This document shows positions 9,530 to 21,539 of a DNA stretch of 64,000 nucleotides, one piece after another. The position numbers were made by a program, and so were the translations under genes. Position 1 is the stretch's first letter; every line of letters begins with the position of its first letter. Below the pieces are notes generated by a model. The model worked only from the letters and a program-made list of their open reading frames with translations, searched no databases and was not told the origin of the DNA. The stretch comes from Girardinichthys multiradiatus (Eukaryota > Chordata > Actinopteri > Cyprinodontiformes > Goodeidae): NCBI RefSeq assembly GCF_021462225.1, contig NC_061812.1, forward strand, positions 50,771,848 through 50,835,847, in the 5' to 3' direction.

Positions 9530-12015
9530 TCTACTCTTGGGCTGATTACAAATGTAAACGACAGTTTTCAGAATTTTAATTGCAAAAAAAAAAAAAAATC
9601 CTTTTGGCGATGCTTCAGTTATATACCTTTATCACAAAAACACTCCATAAAATGCAATAAAATTAATAGCCGTAAAGACACAAGTGTGGGAATTAATACC
9701 TTGGCAAGGCACAAGAACTTTCCTCTCTTACCTATTTTCTCAGCCCCACACTGACCACACTGACCTGTCACACCTCTCATCATCCATCAGACAGACCCAA
9801 GCAGACATACTAAATTAATTAGTCCTGGCCCAGAAACAAAACATCGCTCCCCTGACGTTCGCTTTCTAATAAAAAGATGCCCAAATGCTTAATAAGACAT
9901 ACGCAGCAGGAAAGCCATACATGTGTGCCTTGATCCACAATCTCCAGCATGCAGTGGCTGCAGCTGTAATAACTATGGAGTGTTTTTGGTTTGGTCACAC
10001 CAGTATATCTGATTTTCTATCAGGACTGCAAGCAATATAGCGACCAAATAATTCCTGAAGTAATATGATGAGATTAAAACAATTCAGTTAGGGAGCTATA
10101 GAAGCTGTTATTGTACAAAGACAAAATAGAGGATGCTTACATAGCCAGGGGACAACAATGCCAGCAATCACAAAAACTTATTTTATAATCTGCATCACGG
10201 AAAGTTTCAGTGCTAACTGGGAAATAAAATAACTCGATTAAAAACTTTCATACCTTTCAGCTCTACTATAGACTGTCTCTGTGTGGTCTTGTTATGCATG
10301 TGCACTTTAGTTCTTGATCGTCTTTATCAACAGCATGTGAAAAACATTACACTGAGGCAGTTTAGACCTCAGAGAAGACTGCTGCCATTAGCTCTTTTTG
10401 TAAAGTACATCCATATGTTTAGATTGTGCAGTGAACTACAACAGTCTGTGATCAGATGTTGGAATGACTGTATGAAGAGATCAAATTGAATGTGTTGTAA
10501 CTTTTTACAGAACTAACAGAATCATACTTTTCATTGTCTCAGTTATAACCCAGCTTTAGAAATAAAAGCAGATGGGCTCTAACATTATAGGCATAATTGC
10601 TATAAGTTGAATCAATGAGCCATAAATGGAAATAAATCACATCACATCAGCTGACTGATAAAATGCACAATCTCAAAGCTTATGCATAGACAGTATCCTA
10701 TTAAATTGATGTATTTTGAGTCAATGAGACTGAGGTGAAATTAGGCCAATCAATCTCATTCTTTGACAGGTACCAAGAGGTGTGGAGCTGCTGTGTCTTT
10801 CAGTTGAATTCCACCAAGATTTCTTTTAGGGTGTGAAATTCCTAATGAAGACACAGTTAAGTGATTTGGGGGAACAGATGATTTAGTGAGGACTTCATTA
10901 TTCCCCGGTTCTTGGCCATTTGAGTAGAACACGGTATTCATAATTGCTGTCAGAATCAACTTGTGGCAGCTTGCTATCAGGAATGTGAGAGGAGATAAAA
11001 TTGAAACAGTCTCCATAGTTGGAGCGGCAGGGGAATACAGAGTGAACAAATTAGTTCCATTCTCCTGGCACTCTGTAAACAAATGCTGATCAACAACATT
11101 GTTTCAGTTTGGCAGGCAGATGACAGAGGCTCCAGAAACACTCATATTCATGGCCTACGGGTAGAAAAGCAACTAGTGTGAGAGACACACACATGCACAC
11201 ACTCCTCCAATACCATCGTGGATCTAGATCAACTTCAACTGAACTCAGTAAAAAATACCTTTATTTTATTGTAATGAAAGTTATTGAAAACAACAATCTA
11301 AATCTCATACTATCCATTTTCTCTACACTGTCATTGGCTATAATAACACTGCAATATTAACAATAGTAGGACCAGATGGATTAGCAAACTAACCTCTGGC
11401 TTCCCCTTGTTGTCATATTTATGTAAATACAGAACATATAATACTTTAACTTATACAGTTTATTTAGAATAAAAATAAATTTGGTGAAAATTATCATTAA
11501 ATTTGTCAGCATTCAGCACTTCTCTTAATTCAGTCCAATATAATTTGTAGGTGTAGAACCTGCTTCAGAAATCTCAACTTATCGTTTGGGTGACAGTGAT
11601 TGGCACGAATTGGTGAGCTACATTCTATAATAAATGGCAGCAATTGAATACAACGAACTATAAACATCATGTCAAATGTTACAAGAATTATGAGTCACAT
11701 GAATAGAACAACCTTTCAAATTAAAATAAATTTTAGGCGAATGCTTCATGTCATGTTTCTGCAGATGTTTCTGGTTATTGAGTTTTTCATCTGAAATAAG
11801 AGGTTTGCTGAGTCACTGCCTGGAATTCAGTAGGAGAATATTACCATCAGCTTCTGGATTTGCTTCATTAAATTATTTCCTGTTCTTAAATGTTTCAGGA
11901 CTTTAAAACAACTAAAATGCCTCCAGTGTTTTGGGGTGAGTAGACATGAAGGCTTTAAGCAGGCTGCTACATTTTCCTCCAAAATCCACCAAATCCCTAA
12001 TTTGGAAATGCTTAA
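9530..12015. other. No gene seen; AT-rich DNA
   Basis: Only short unrelated ORFs. The 68-codon frame at 10283-10489 and the 108-codon frame at 10756-11082 show no family I recognise. A poly-A run lies near 9582-9598. Probably unique intronic or intergenic DNA with old decayed repeats. Confidence 0.45.
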
Positions 12016-12019
12016 AAAT

Positions 12020-12830
12020 GCTAAAATCTCAGCTTTTTCTCACCAACACCACTGGCATGCACATCTGTAGATGCTGATTGCTGTGGGCCGGAAGGACCTC
12101 TTGTATCAGTCTGTCTTACAGTAGATCTGAAGACACTCTGTTGTTGTAGGACAGTCTTGTGAAGAGGATGCTCAGGGTTCTCCATAATGTTTTTCATTTT
12201 ATGAAGAATCCTTTTTTGCACAATGATCTCCAGAGGTTCCAGAGGAGTCCCCAGAACAGAGCCAGCCTTCTTTATTAGCTTGTTTTTAAGTCTCTGGCTC
12301 TGATGCTGCTACCCCAGCAGATGATGGAAGAAGAGATCACACTCTCCACAATAGGCTTATAGAAGATATGCAGCATCTTGCTGCAAACACTGAAGGACCT
12401 AAGCTTCCTCAGGAAGTACAGTCTGCTCTGTCCCTTCTTCTAGACAGCTTCACAGTTGCATCTCCACTCCAGTCTGTTGCCCAGGTGAACACCGAGGTAT
12501 TTATACTCCTCCACCAATTCCACTTCTTCTCCCATGATGGAAATAGTGTTTGACCTATTCTTGTTTCTCTTTAAATCTACGGTCATCTTCTTTGTTTTAG
12601 TCACGTTCAAAATGAGATGATTGTTTCCACACCATGCCACTAAGCGGTCCACCACCTTCCTGTACTCAGCTTCTTGTCTATATGTGATACATCCTACAAC
12701 TGCAGAATCATCTGAGTATTTCTGCAGATGACAGGAGTCTGTCTTGTACTGGAAGTCTGAGGTGTACAGAGTGAAGAGAAATAGTGAGAGTACAGTCCCA
12801 TGTCCCTTTCAATTGAGTATGTGCCACAAT
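12020..12830 (-). pseudogene. LINE reverse transcriptase C-terminal fragment (jockey/L2-like)
   Basis: From 12830 downward: KYSDDSAVVGC-like palm remnant, VVDRLVAWCGNNHLILNVTK, KTKKMTVDLKRN, EYKYLGVHLGNRLEW, then after a break QKRILHKMKNIMENPEHPLH and KTVLQQQSVF, which is the usual end of this LINE family. It is truncated at the 5' side, with a gap and frame changes between 12221 and 12440. It is of the same general type as the LINE at 51.9-53.7 kb but on the other strand. Confidence 0.75.
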
Positions 12831-12834
12831 CATT

Positions 12835-13525
12835 GTGTCTTTAATAATCTCCGTATATTTTTTACTCTTATTTCACCTTCTTTATTCTGATCACCTTTCG
12901 CTTTATTTGTGCTGCTTTACTGCTGGCCTCTTGTCTTCTCTTGCGCACTTGCAGACAAAGAGAGTTTGATGACATGAGAGTCAAAAAAGGCTCTGAGCAA
13001 TCCATTCAACCCCTCAGTGACTTTAGAAGCTAATAATTCTCTACCAGGGAGGGAAAGGTGAAGAATTACAAGACCTCCCAGGAAAGCACAACTTTAAACC
13101 AACATAGAACACAAACCTGCTCCCAGTTGAATCACACACAGCATCTGGAGGCTAGGCTAAATACACAGGTGCAGTGTTGAGACAGGATGGTAAATAAATA
13201 GATTATTTATCAGCTAATATTTCAATTGAAAAAGAATCTGAACAAAATACATACAAGATCATCTAATTAGATTTCATTATGCTCTGAACAATCCTGCAAT
13301 TCGCAAAAAATACCTGTGTATCTTTACAAAAAAATGCTGTGACCAACTGGGTTTTGTTTTTTGGTGGAAAGTGCAATAGACATGGGCTTGCATAACTCTC
13401 TTTTTTTCTATTTCTTTCTTTCTGAGAAAGATACTAGCTCATCTCCTGAAGTGGATTAAAAATGTACAGAAATTTGTGACAAATTTCTTTAACTCAGATA
13501 ATGTTCAAGAATATCCCTAGGGGAT
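12835..13525. other. No gene seen
   Basis: AT-rich sequence with no recognisable coding or repeat structure on either strand. Confidence 0.4.
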
Positions 13526-13529
13526 GCGT

Positions 13530-14290
13530 ACTATGCTAACTGTCCCAACAAGGCTCAAAAACTGTATGTGTTCTTAGATAACCACATAAAAGGAAAACTC
13601 ACAATTTTGTTGTTCTCTTATAGAGATGGAAAGATTCATGTAGCACTGCCAGCTCTTATAGAATGTAATACAATACCAGACGATCACTCAGAAATCCCCG
13701 TACCTGATATTGCGCAGCATTTTTCACATCTAGTTCCTGTAGCAGATAAAATACCACCCTTTGAGCCAGACAGACCCATCTTCCTCTTATTGGGACGAGA
13801 TGTCCTAAGTATACATGAAGTACATGAACAGTACAATGGCCCAGACAACACACCCTATGTCCAGGGGCTAGATTTGGGCTTGGTCATCGTCGGCGAGGTG
13901 TGCCTTGGAGGGGTACACAAACAAACAAAAGTAAACATCTACAAAACAAATGTCTGTAATAAAGACCCCCTTTCTTTTCACAAGCCTTGTCCTGGTGCAA
14001 TGCAGGTAAATAAGAAATTCAGTGTTCCCATATGCAAAAATATAGACCACATATTGTACGACATATGAACAGCTCCACACAAACCAACACACGACCTGGG
14101 GCTTACTGTATTCCAAAAAAAACCTGATGATGATAAAACAACATTGTCCAATGAGGACAAGATCTTTCTTGAGATTATGGACAGAGAGTTTTATATGGAC
14201 AATGACAACCACTGGGTGGTGCCCCTACCCACATCATCTACTTCCAAACAACAAATAACAAGCCCTGAAATCCCTCACTGTTCTGTTAGG
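13530..14290 (+). pseudogene. BEL/Pao retrotransposon protease-to-RT linker fragment
   Basis: The frame from about 13568 reads DGKIHVALPALIECNTIPDD, PVPDIAQHFSHL, ADKIPPFEPDRPIFLLLGRD, HEQYNGPDNTPYVQGLDLGL, VIVGEVCLGGVHK and VNIYKTNV. This is the conserved LLLGRD…LGWVIVGEVCL region of BEL/Pao elements, just after the aspartic protease. After the stop at 14068 another frame continues with TLSNEDKIFLEIMD and YMDNDNHWVVPLP, also typical of the family. No LTRs or RT core are seen. It abuts the gypsy copy at 14.38 kb. Confidence 0.8.
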
Positions 14291-14378
14291 GGCACTTGTA
14301 ACATATGTATATGTATCCGAAATATTATTTATAAGAGTTAATTAATAATGAAGCTAAATCAGAAGATTCTCAGTTTGG

Positions 14379-14690
14379 CTACTGGAGGGAAGTGGTACCT
14401 TGTAAACACACACTGACAACAATATAGTGCGCAATATAGTGATTTGTATTTAGTCGGGGCTCCACGAAGGGCTTGACCTGAAAAACGTGGAACGTGGGGT
14501 GAATCCTCATGGAGTTGGGTAATCTCAGTCGTACAGCGACAGGGTTGATGATCTTAGAGATTGGGAAAGGTCCAACAAATCGGGGTGACAATTTCCAGGA
14601 TTCTACCCTTAATGGGAGGTCCTTGGCGGAGAGCCAAACTTTCTGCCCCACCTCGTACTTAGGGGCAGCGATCCGTCTCCGGTTGGCGGA
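14379..14690 (-). pseudogene. Ty3/gypsy integrase C-terminus, copy 2
   Basis: [37 protein letters not shown] and [19 protein letters not shown] match copy 1 almost residue for residue. On its upstream side it joins directly to the start of reverse transcriptase, so the palm, RNase H and integrase core are deleted. The 3' LTR is absent. Confidence 0.85.
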
Positions 14691-15065
14691 CCACACACTC
14701 TATAATCAATGCATGGTTTCAATGAACCATCCTTCTTCCCAACAAAAAAGAAACCAGCACCTGCAGGAGAGGAAGAAGGTTGAATGTGCCCTGCCTTTAA
14801 TGCCTCATCAACATAATTCTTCATGGCCCTGTGCTCTGGACCAGACAATGAATAGGTTCTGCCTTTAGGTGGTGATGTGCCAGGAAGCAAATCAATAGCA
14901 CAATCATATGGTCTGTGGGATGGCAGAGTTGTGGCCTTGATTTTATTAAATACTTCCTTCAAATCATGGTATTCTTGCGGTACCTTGAATAAATCCGGAT
15001 AGGTCTACTCAACCTCATTCTCCACACTGACTTCCGTAGCAGCAGACAAAAGACAGTCAGCGGAA
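14691..15065 (-). pseudogene. Ty3/gypsy reverse transcriptase start, copy 2 (deleted)
   Basis: From about 14962 downward the minus strand reads [40 protein letters not shown] and [20 protein letters not shown]. This is the conserved entry to gypsy RT (…FVKKKDGSLRPCIDYRGLN). It stops before the YVDD catalytic box because of the internal deletion to the integrase C-terminus. Confidence 0.82.
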
Positions 15066-15086
15066 CATGACTCAGACCAACCCAGA

Positions 15087-15356
15087 ACTTCTTTTTTCTT
15101 CCAGTTAATGTGAGGGTTGTGTTTCTGCAACCAGGAGGCCCCTAGGACTACAGGACGTTCAGGTGAATTAATGATCATAAAAGTTACTTTTTCTTGATGA
15201 TTACCTCCAACTGTTAAGGTACTTCTTTTTTCTTCCAGTCAATGTGAGGGTTGTGTTTCTGCAACCAGGAGGCCCTTAGGACTATAGGAAGTTCAGGTGA
15301 ATTAATGATCATAAAAGTTACTTTTTCTTGATGATTACCTCCAACTGTTAAGGTAA
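15087..15356. repeat. 135-bp tandem duplication in the gypsy protease region
   Basis: Unit 1 starts at ACTTC 15087 and unit 2 at ACTTC 15222, each about 135 bp. They share TGTGTTTCTGCAACCAGGAG and AATTAATGATCATAAAAGTT and differ at a few sites (for example CCAGTTAATG versus CCAGTCAATG). The duplication repeats the end of the protease coding segment. Confidence 0.9.
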
Positions 15357-15525
15357 TCTCCTCCGTCCTGAGGTGTGAATTGTTCATGCTGTGACCATCC
15401 AAAGCTAGCACGTTTCTTGTGTCACCTGATGGAATAAGTTTTATGCCGTTCTTATTTGCGAATATTTCGTCCATGAATTCAGTGTCTGCTCCTGAATCAA
15501 TAAACACGGCCCCCTGGAGAGACAT
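15214..15525 (-). pseudogene. Ty3/gypsy retropepsin-like protease, copy 2
   Basis: MSLQGAVFIDSGADTEFMDE carries the DSG active-site triad of aspartic retropepsins (DSGAD), followed by LALDGHSM and SPELPIVLRASWLQKHNPHI, the usual WL.KHNP motif at the protease-RT boundary. It overlaps the end of gag in another frame, as expected for a gypsy gag-pro-pol. The tail is broken by the 135-bp tandem duplication. Confidence 0.82.
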
Positions 15526-16524
15526 GGAAGAGGTTTGAAAACGAGCAGGAAAAAGGAAGGAGGAGGCAGATAGTTGACTTCGGCTCAGTAGAGACCTCCT
15601 TCCTCTGCTGAGCCTGTCCTTTTAGTGGACACCTGATTGCTAAATGTCCCTTCTCTCCACAATAAAAACAGAGCTTGAATCTTTTCTGACGATCTTTCTC
15701 CTGAGGGGTAATATTGGTTCTGCCCAATTGCATGGGCTCACAATTATCATTTTCCTCAGTGAGAGGAGACCGACTCCTTCTCTCATGCCGGTGTGCAGAA
15801 ACCTGAGTTAATGATGAGCGACCCTTCTCATGTCGCTTCTCCTTCCTTCTCTCTGCCAGCCGAATATCAATGCGAGCAGCCAATTCCTCGAGTTGTTTCA
15901 GGGAAGAAGGATAGTCATGGGTCGCTAGCTCATCCTTGATGTCTTCGTTTAATCCTTTCATGAATGCTTCAATTTGTGCTACCTCATTCCAACGGCTCTC
16001 TGCAGCCAACAAATGAAAGTCAATTATATAGGTCGAGACAATCTGATCACCCTGTTTGAGGGACAATAATCCTCTTGCGGCCTCACGACTTGGAATGACC
16101 GGGTCAAAAACTCGAATGAGTTCCTTGGAAAAAGTTTCATAAAGATCACAAGATGCAGACCTGTTATGCCATTCAGCAGTTCCCCACTCTTTTGCTTTTC
16201 CTGCCAGCAGAGACATAACAAACGCCACCTTGGAACGTTCAGTGGGAAAGGATGACGGCTGAAGCTCAAAATGAATTTCACACTGAGTTAGAAAAGCTCG
16301 ACATTGGTCTGAGTCTCCCCTGAACATCTCAGGCGTGGGAGGCGTGGCTCCCTTACCTCTGCTGTTGTCCGTGATACTTGGGTGTGGTTTCTTTGTGACG
16401 GTGGCGGCTCGAAGACAAGATTGCCAGAACGTAATGTGGAAATTATTTCCTCCATGCCGGAACCCAACCAGGAAAGGGTCTCATCAACGTGGGTACGCCA
16501 CTGTTGTGCTGGCGATGGGTCCAT
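15497..16524 (-). pseudogene. Ty3/gypsy gag, copy 2
   Basis: It starts [20 protein letters not shown] at 16524. A frame change near 16290-16330 leads into [20 protein letters not shown], a capsid-like region (LLAGKAKEWG, LKQGDQIVSTYI), a basic/acidic linker and an intact zinc knuckle [14 protein letters not shown] that would bind RNA. It matches copy 1 closely, but here gag continues normally toward protease. The single frameshift makes it a pseudogene. Confidence 0.85.
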
Positions 16525-16541
16525 TTTTTGCCAGATTTTTC

Positions 16542-17234
16542 TACTATGAATCAGAAAAAGGCGGACCCAAGATTCAGCCAGACACAGTACTTAAAGTTTA
16601 AAAGGTTTATTCAGCCACAGGAAAACGTCACACAGGTAACACTCCTCATAGCTTCCAGGAATCACTGAGGCAGAAAGAGGGATTAGTGACTTGTAGTCTC
16701 TCCAGATTTTGCAGGGATCAGAAAAGTCACTAACCTGCTTTTGTCTTGAGTGGAACTTGAAACCCAGAGGGGAAACATCAGTGGGCGGCAGGCGGTGATC
16801 TCCACAGCACAGGTAAGAAGTGACTCCAGGCTGAATAATCCGAGGCTGGCTCAATAATCCAAGGACAGAAACAGGGTCAACGATCGGAACAAGAGGCGTC
16901 AGGCAAGGGGCAAGCAGAGGCATAAACCAGATGCAGGAAACAAGGTCGACAACCAAAATCGAAATAGTCCGACAGGGAGCAGGCAGAGGCATAAATCCAA
17001 AAGGCAAGGCAAGGTCAAGAACAATGATCAGACAGGAAGGAACGCTGGATATCTACTCACACAATGGCTTTCAAAAATCTGGCACCGTCTGCTTGTCAGA
17101 GTCAGTATATATCAGGGAAGACACAGGTGCTTGGCATGCCACAGATTGCACTACACTGCAGCAGCCACCAGGTGCATCTAATCTGCTGATGGCAGCCAGG
17201 GAGACGGTAGAGCAGACGTGCCAGAGTCATAACA
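16542..17234 (-). repeat. LTR of Ty3/gypsy copy 2
   Basis: In minus orientation it begins TGTTATGA at 17234 and ends TCATAGTA at 16542, 693 bp, matching the LTR at 776-1476. It sits upstream of gag as a 5' LTR. No 3' LTR partner exists at the other end (about 14.38 kb), where a BEL fragment follows. Confidence 0.8.
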
Positions 17235-17725
17235 GAGCAACCATCTGGGAAGCGTTCCCAAGTGTGGAATATTTTGAATTGGTGCCACCTAATATGTTCC
17301 CTATACATTCAAAGTGTTTATTAGAAAGCCTGTAGCCTATACTATGCAGTTGTGTTATAGTCATGTATCATGCAAGAGGTGCGGTAACGGGTTGTTATCT
17401 TGGTTTCACAGGTGCAGCGTTTGCTTTGCCCACAGCTGCTGACGTACAGTAATAATACGTCATCAATGCTATTCTTTATTTATTTTTTTTAGGATCCAGG
17501 AAGCAAGAGCTTGATGAAGCTCTTGTGGACATCATAGTGAAGGACTCCCAGCCTTTCTCTGTATCCAAACCTAGACCACCCAGCCAAACAGTTCCTTGTC
17601 ACACCAGCCTCCTCTGTTCCCTGTGAAAGAGTATTTTCCAAAGCTGGAGAAATTGTCTCAAAAAAAAAGAAACCGTTTGAGCCCTCCTATTGTGCAGAAA
17701 TTACTTTTCTTGAATAAAAACACCT
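17235..17725 (+). pseudogene. hAT-type (BED zinc finger) transposase remnant
   Basis: Pieces in shifting frames resemble a ZBED/hAT transposase. FPSVEYFELVPP recalls the start of a BED finger. At 17491-17720, RKQELDEALVDIIVKDSQPF is followed, after a frame break, by CERVFSKAGEIVSKKRNRLS-like coding and VQKLLFLNKN, the hAT dimerisation tail. The central catalytic region is deleted. The LTR of gypsy copy 2 abuts its 5' side. Confidence 0.6.
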
Positions 17726-17729
17726 GAAG

Positions 17730-18990
17730 TAACAAAAGCACCTTCTTTATTACACCAAGCACAATGTCCAAAAACACTCATTACATCAAGCACACTCCCA
17801 AAGTAAATATGAATGACAAATCAAAAGTTTTCACTTCATTTATTTTTGTTTTGTTATTTATTTAAAATGGGACATTGGATTTTCATAAAACAAATGGCAA
17901 TTCAAGTAAAAGAAGCCAGAACTAGCCTAATGGCTATTTTTCATCTGTAATCCCCTACAGTTCCTATTGTTTTTAAATTATTATTTTTTCATGAGTTAAT
18001 TACTCAGAATCTTTAATGAGTTACTAAAAACACATATGTATAACACGCATATATACATACATAAATGCTATTATTTACACAAGAGGTGCATCACATTCGC
18101 AGGGCTTCATTTGGTGCAACAATCACTACTGCCAGTAGATGTCACCCAAGGGAATTGAATGAACCTTTGGGTAGTGAACCACTTTATGACACAATGGTTC
18201 AAAATGATTCTATGCTTCAAAAAGCCTCATTTTGACATCACTAAACATTAGATGACGGCTTACAAATGACTTGAAACCTACCTGTGGCAGCTACAAAATA
18301 GCATCCATCTCCCACCTAGCGTAATAAGCAGCAGCTGTTTAATGAGATACTGATGGTGGCTTACTATTACCAGTCTCGTGATAATTAAATCACATGAGAA
18401 CAAATGTACTAAATGACAGGAAACTAAATACTTAAGAAGATTATGGAAAGGAGGACTTTTTAGTTTTTTTTATAAATCTTTAAATTAATAAAATAAGAAA
18501 AAAAAAATATTCTTTAAGAAAATTAATGTTTGGGAAACCTAATTTCAACCACAAAAATAAAACAGTAAAGAAAAAAATGCTCAAATTAATAATAAAAAGT
18601 TGATCTAATGGAAATGGGGAAATTTCAAAGGGAAATGGGAAAAATTACCCTGCTTACACACTGGAGAAAAAGAAAGACATGAGAACAAAATATACTGAAA
18701 TTATGCAAAATTACATTCTACTTAGAGGACCAGACGTATATACACAAAAATACACAGCTCTGAGTAATACTGCGCTTTAAGCAAGAGCAAGTTGCTATTG
18801 ATGTTGAGTAGATGTTTTACTGCTTTAGAATCAAAAAGAGCCACAGAAATGATCTGCAGATTCTATGGTTCCAGGACAGTAACCTGCAAATGAATCACCA
18901 AGTTTCGCATGAATGTGCCAGTTTTTGGAACAGCCTTTCCCCAGCTATCACTATGTAGGGATTGAAGAAAGCTTTTAAAAGTGGTTGAAT
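17730..18990. other. No gene seen; AT-rich DNA
   Basis: Very AT-rich with short A and T runs and no recognisable coding. A few palindromic-looking stretches are not convincing terminal repeats. Confidence 0.45.
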
Positions 18991-18994
18991 AACA

Positions 18995-20113
18995 GTAGGT
19001 AGGTTACACTCACCGGCACGTTAGTAGGTACACATGTCCAACTGTCCAACTGCTAGTTAACGCAAATTTCTAATCAGCCAATAACATGGCAGCAACTCCA
19101 AGCATTTTGCCATGTAGACATCGTCAATACGATCTGCTGCAGTTCAAACTGCGCATCAGAATTGGGAAGAAAGGTGATTTAAGTGACTTTGAACGTGGCA
19201 TGGTTGTTGGTGCCAGACGGGCCGGTCTGAGTATTTCAGAAACTGCTGATCTACTGGGATGTTTATGCACTACCATCTCTAGGATTAACAGAGAATGGTC
19301 CAAAAAAGAGAAAATATCCAGTAAGCTGCAGTTCTGTGGGCGCAAATGCCTTGTTGATGCCAGAGGTCAGAGGAGAATGGCCAGACTGGTTCAAGCTGAT
19401 ACAAAGTCAACAGTAACTCAAATAACAACCAAGGCATGCAGAAGAGCATCTCTGAACGCACATCACGTCGAACTTGAGGCGGATGGGCTACAGCAGCAGA
19501 AGACCACATTGAGTGCCACTCCTGTCAGCTAAGAACACAAAACTGAGGCTACAATTCGCACAGTCTCACCAAAATTGGACAATAGAAGATTGAAAAATTT
19601 TGCCTGGTCTGATGAGTCTTGATTTCTGCTGCGACATTCGGATGGTAGGGTCAGAATTTGGCGCCAACAACATGAAAGCATGGATCCATCCTGCCTTGTA
19701 TCAATGGTTCAGGCTGGTGGTGGTGGTGTAATGGTGTGGGGGATATTTTCTTGGCACACTTTGGGCCCCTTAGTACCAATTTAGCATTGTGTCAATGCCA
19801 CAGCCTACCTGAGTATTGTTGCTGACCATGTCCATCCCTTTATGACCACAATGTACCCATCTTCTGATGGTTACTTCCAGCAGGATAACGTGCCATGTCA
19901 TAAAGCAAGAATCATCTCAGACTGTTTTCTTGAACATGACAATGAGTTCACTGTAGTCAAATGGCCTCCACAGTCACCAGATCTCAATCCAATAGAGCAT
20001 CTTTGGGATGTGGTGAAATGGGAGATTTGCATCATGGATGTGCAGCCGACAAATCTGCAGCATCTGTGTGATGCTATTATGTCAATATGGACCAAACTCT
20101 CTGAGGAATGAGC
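18995..20113 (+). mobile_element. Tc1-like transposon with decayed transposase, 3' truncated
   Basis: It opens with ACACTCACCGGCACGTTAGT at about 19006, a terminal-repeat sequence I associate with a common teleost Tc1 family. The transposase from about 19161 reads KKGDLSDFERGMVVGARRAG, LSISETADLLG, GRKCLVDARGQRRMARLVQA. After frame breaks near 19430-19600 come WSDES (followed by a stop), VMVWGIFSWHTLGPL, FQQDNVPCHKARIISDCF and SPDLNPIEHLWDVVKWEI, so all three DD34E residues are still recognisable. It ends at TKLSEE (20111), short of the usual C-terminus and right terminal repeat. A (TCTA)n array follows. Confidence 0.85.
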
Positions 20114-20126
20114 TATATAGTTTCAA

Positions 20127-20294
<168 letters not shown>

Positions 20295-20518
20295 ACAAAC
20301 ATTTGTGTTTATTTCATGCAAGAGTGATTTATCTGTCAAAATAAGATCAAAGTTCCCCCACTTTCGGTTGATTGAACAGTGACATTTAGTGGTTTTGATT
20401 AATAATGATCAATTATTATTGATAAATAACTAATTGTAATTATTAAGGGCTTTGAGCCCATAATCACAACACCAGAGGACATATCTGATTTCTATTTGTA
20501 AGTAATGATTTTTGGTTA
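20295..20518 (+). repeat. Fragment of the long LTR family found at 41457-43449
   Basis: TTTGTGTTTATTTCATGCAA, GAGTGATTTATCTGTCAAAA, GATTGAACAGTGACAT and GGGCTTTGAGCCCATAATCA match, in the same order, the 3' part of the solo LTR at 42630-43370, without the 494-bp LTR nested there. It ends at GGTTAAGA, where the RTE-like sequence begins. Confidence 0.75.
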
Positions 20519-20520
20519 AG

Positions 20521-20925
20521 AGGGGGTCATTTGGGGGTATGACCGAAAGAACGAGATCATAGAAATCAGCTTCCTCCACAGGGTGGCCGGACACTCCTTT
20601 AGATATAGGGTGAGAAGCTTGGCTATCTGAGAGTAGCTCAGGGTAGAGCTGCTCCTCCTCCACATCAAGAGGAGTCAGCTGATGTGCCTCGGACATCTGT
20701 TCTGGATGCCCCCTGGACGCCTCCTTCGGTAAGTGTTCCAGGCACGTCCTGCCAGGAGGAGGCCCAGGAGATGAGGGACTATGTCTCTCAACTGACTTGG
20801 GAACACCTCAGGCTTTCCACACAGGCGCTGGAGGAGGTTTCTGGGTAGAGGAAAGTCTGAGTGTTTCTGCTGAGACTGCTGAGACTCCTGTCCCTGCGAC
20901 CTAGCCCCAGATTAGCCGAAGACGA
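20521..20925 (+). mobile_element. RTE-like LINE 3' end
   Basis: Reads as the decayed C-terminus and 3' end of a teleost RTE-type LINE: CTCCTCCACATCAAGAGGAG, MPPGRLLR-type residues, VFQARPARRRP, then CTGGAGGAGG… and GCGACCTAGCCCCAGATTAG with CGAAGACGATGAGTA at the very end, the usual short tail. Several stops. Relative of 3398-3590. Confidence 0.6.
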
Positions 20926-21345
20926 TGAGTACAAGCATTTGTGTAAATTTATTGATTTCCAAACAACATAAATTTGGTTTTGGAGAATTTATATCATACC
21001 AACACTTAAGTTTATCTGGCATCTTACATCTCCAAGAGCTAATTTCAGTCTTCCTCAGAACAAAAAATGTTTGTCATCTGCATAAACAACAAACCTCAGT
21101 ATATTTTTCACTCTACATACTGCATGATGTTGACGTGAAAAATAAACAGTTCGGGACCCGATACTAAACCAACACCACAGCTAATATTCAAACATACAGG
21201 TTTTGACTGGGTGTTTTGTACAAATTGCTTTCTATTATCAAGATAACCTTTTTAACCAGTTGTTTACTATCCCTCTTACATCATATATTCCATTTTTGTC
21301 ACTGTATTTTATGGTCAGTTGTATCAATAGCCCTTTTCTATAGCA
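20926..21345 (-). pseudogene. LINE reverse transcriptase palm fragment
   Basis: From about 21345 downward: LLIQLTIKYSDKNGIYDVRG, IVNNWLKRLS, then FVVYADDKHFLF carrying the catalytic YADD, and …NQIYVVWKS. This matches the LL.KL.YYGIRG…NWF and FADDTNIF…KTKFMLF blocks of a teleost jockey/CR1-like LINE. Broken by stops. Confidence 0.65.
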
Positions 21346-21354
21346 TGGTATCAG

Positions 21355-21516
21355 TGTCAAAATTAAGACTATTGCGCACCCAGCGGTGGCTACTTCCTTG
21401 TTGGAGAAGGCTATACCCACTTCGAAGCCAGCTCCTGATCTGATAAATGATAGACTGGCACCGGTAACTGAGCAGCCAGCGCTGGCAAATGAGAAGGAGA
21501 GTGCTCACTTGAGTTA
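21355..21516 (+). repeat. Repeat block A, forward copy
   Basis: The reading KTIAHPAVATSLLEKAIPTS, DLINDRLAPVTEQPALANEK is shared with the inverse complement of 22565-22735. Identity is high apart from one 21-bp unit difference. The coding sense of the family is unknown. Confidence 0.75.
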
Positions 21517-21539
21517 TATGTGCATTCCATGCACATATG

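Noticed and set aside
10283..10489. 68-codon ORF possibly from a LINE or gene
   Set aside because: No motif could be matched with confidence.
16931..17335. 134-codon plus-strand ORF
   Set aside because: It reads antisense through the gypsy LTR and into the hAT remnant.
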